Origin: Desulfovibrionaceae bacterium
GTDB lineage: Bacteria; Desulfobacterota; Desulfovibrionia; Desulfovibrionales; Desulfovibrionaceae
Direction of reading: 5' to 3'
NCBI GenBank assembly: GCA_030539415.1
Contig: JAUNSE010000154.1
Coordinates: 1 to 5,442, forward strand
DNA length: 5,442 nt
Below, in pieces: positions 5,437-5,442 of this stretch (position 1 is its first letter; each line of letters starts with the position of its first letter). Both the position numbers and the translations under genes were made by a program. Under the pieces are notes generated by a model. The model saw nothing but the letters and a program-made list of their open reading frames with translations. It did no database searches and was not told the DNA's origin.

Positions 5437-5442
5437 TGCGTC

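Overview
The window looks like core chromosome from a Desulfovibrio-like bacterium (Desulfovibrionales or a close relative in the former Deltaproteobacteria). The basis is the gene order rplU-rpmA-obgE-proB, which I recall from Desulfovibrio, together with the GC-rich coding and the form of the L21, L27 and Obg proteins. I cannot fix the genus from the sequence alone. No mobile element, CRISPR array, tRNA or rRNA gene is visible, and I do not see a new multi-gene system.

Left edge (1-361): the last 49 codons of an unrecognised rightward gene in AT-rich DNA (72 G or C in the first 180 bases), then two very short reading frames with good ribosome binding sites, then a spacer with no gene. This stretch differs in composition from the rest and may be the edge of acquired or decaying DNA.

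Centre left (362-1813, minus strand): a complete iron-sulfur RNA uridine C5-methyltransferase of the TrmA/RlmD family with a GTG start. It is read towards the partial gene, and a good sigma-70-type promoter lies about 100 bases upstream of its start.

Divergent spacer (1814-2211): 398 bases without a gene. It holds the methyltransferase promoter on the minus strand, candidate promoters for rplU on the plus strand, and a cluster of inverted repeats that could form a leader RNA.

Right half (2212-5362, plus strand): rplU (L21), rpmA (L27), obgE (ribosome-assembly GTPase) and proB (glutamate 5-kinase with PUA domain). The first three serve the large ribosomal subunit, and the divergent methyltransferase probably modifies 23S rRNA, so four of the five recognised genes relate to ribosome making. 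ProB starts proline synthesis. The cluster is broken up by terminator-like hairpins after rpmA and after obgE, and it ends in a strong terminator after proB. Transcription of obgE and proB may therefore be reduced step by step relative to the ribosomal protein genes.
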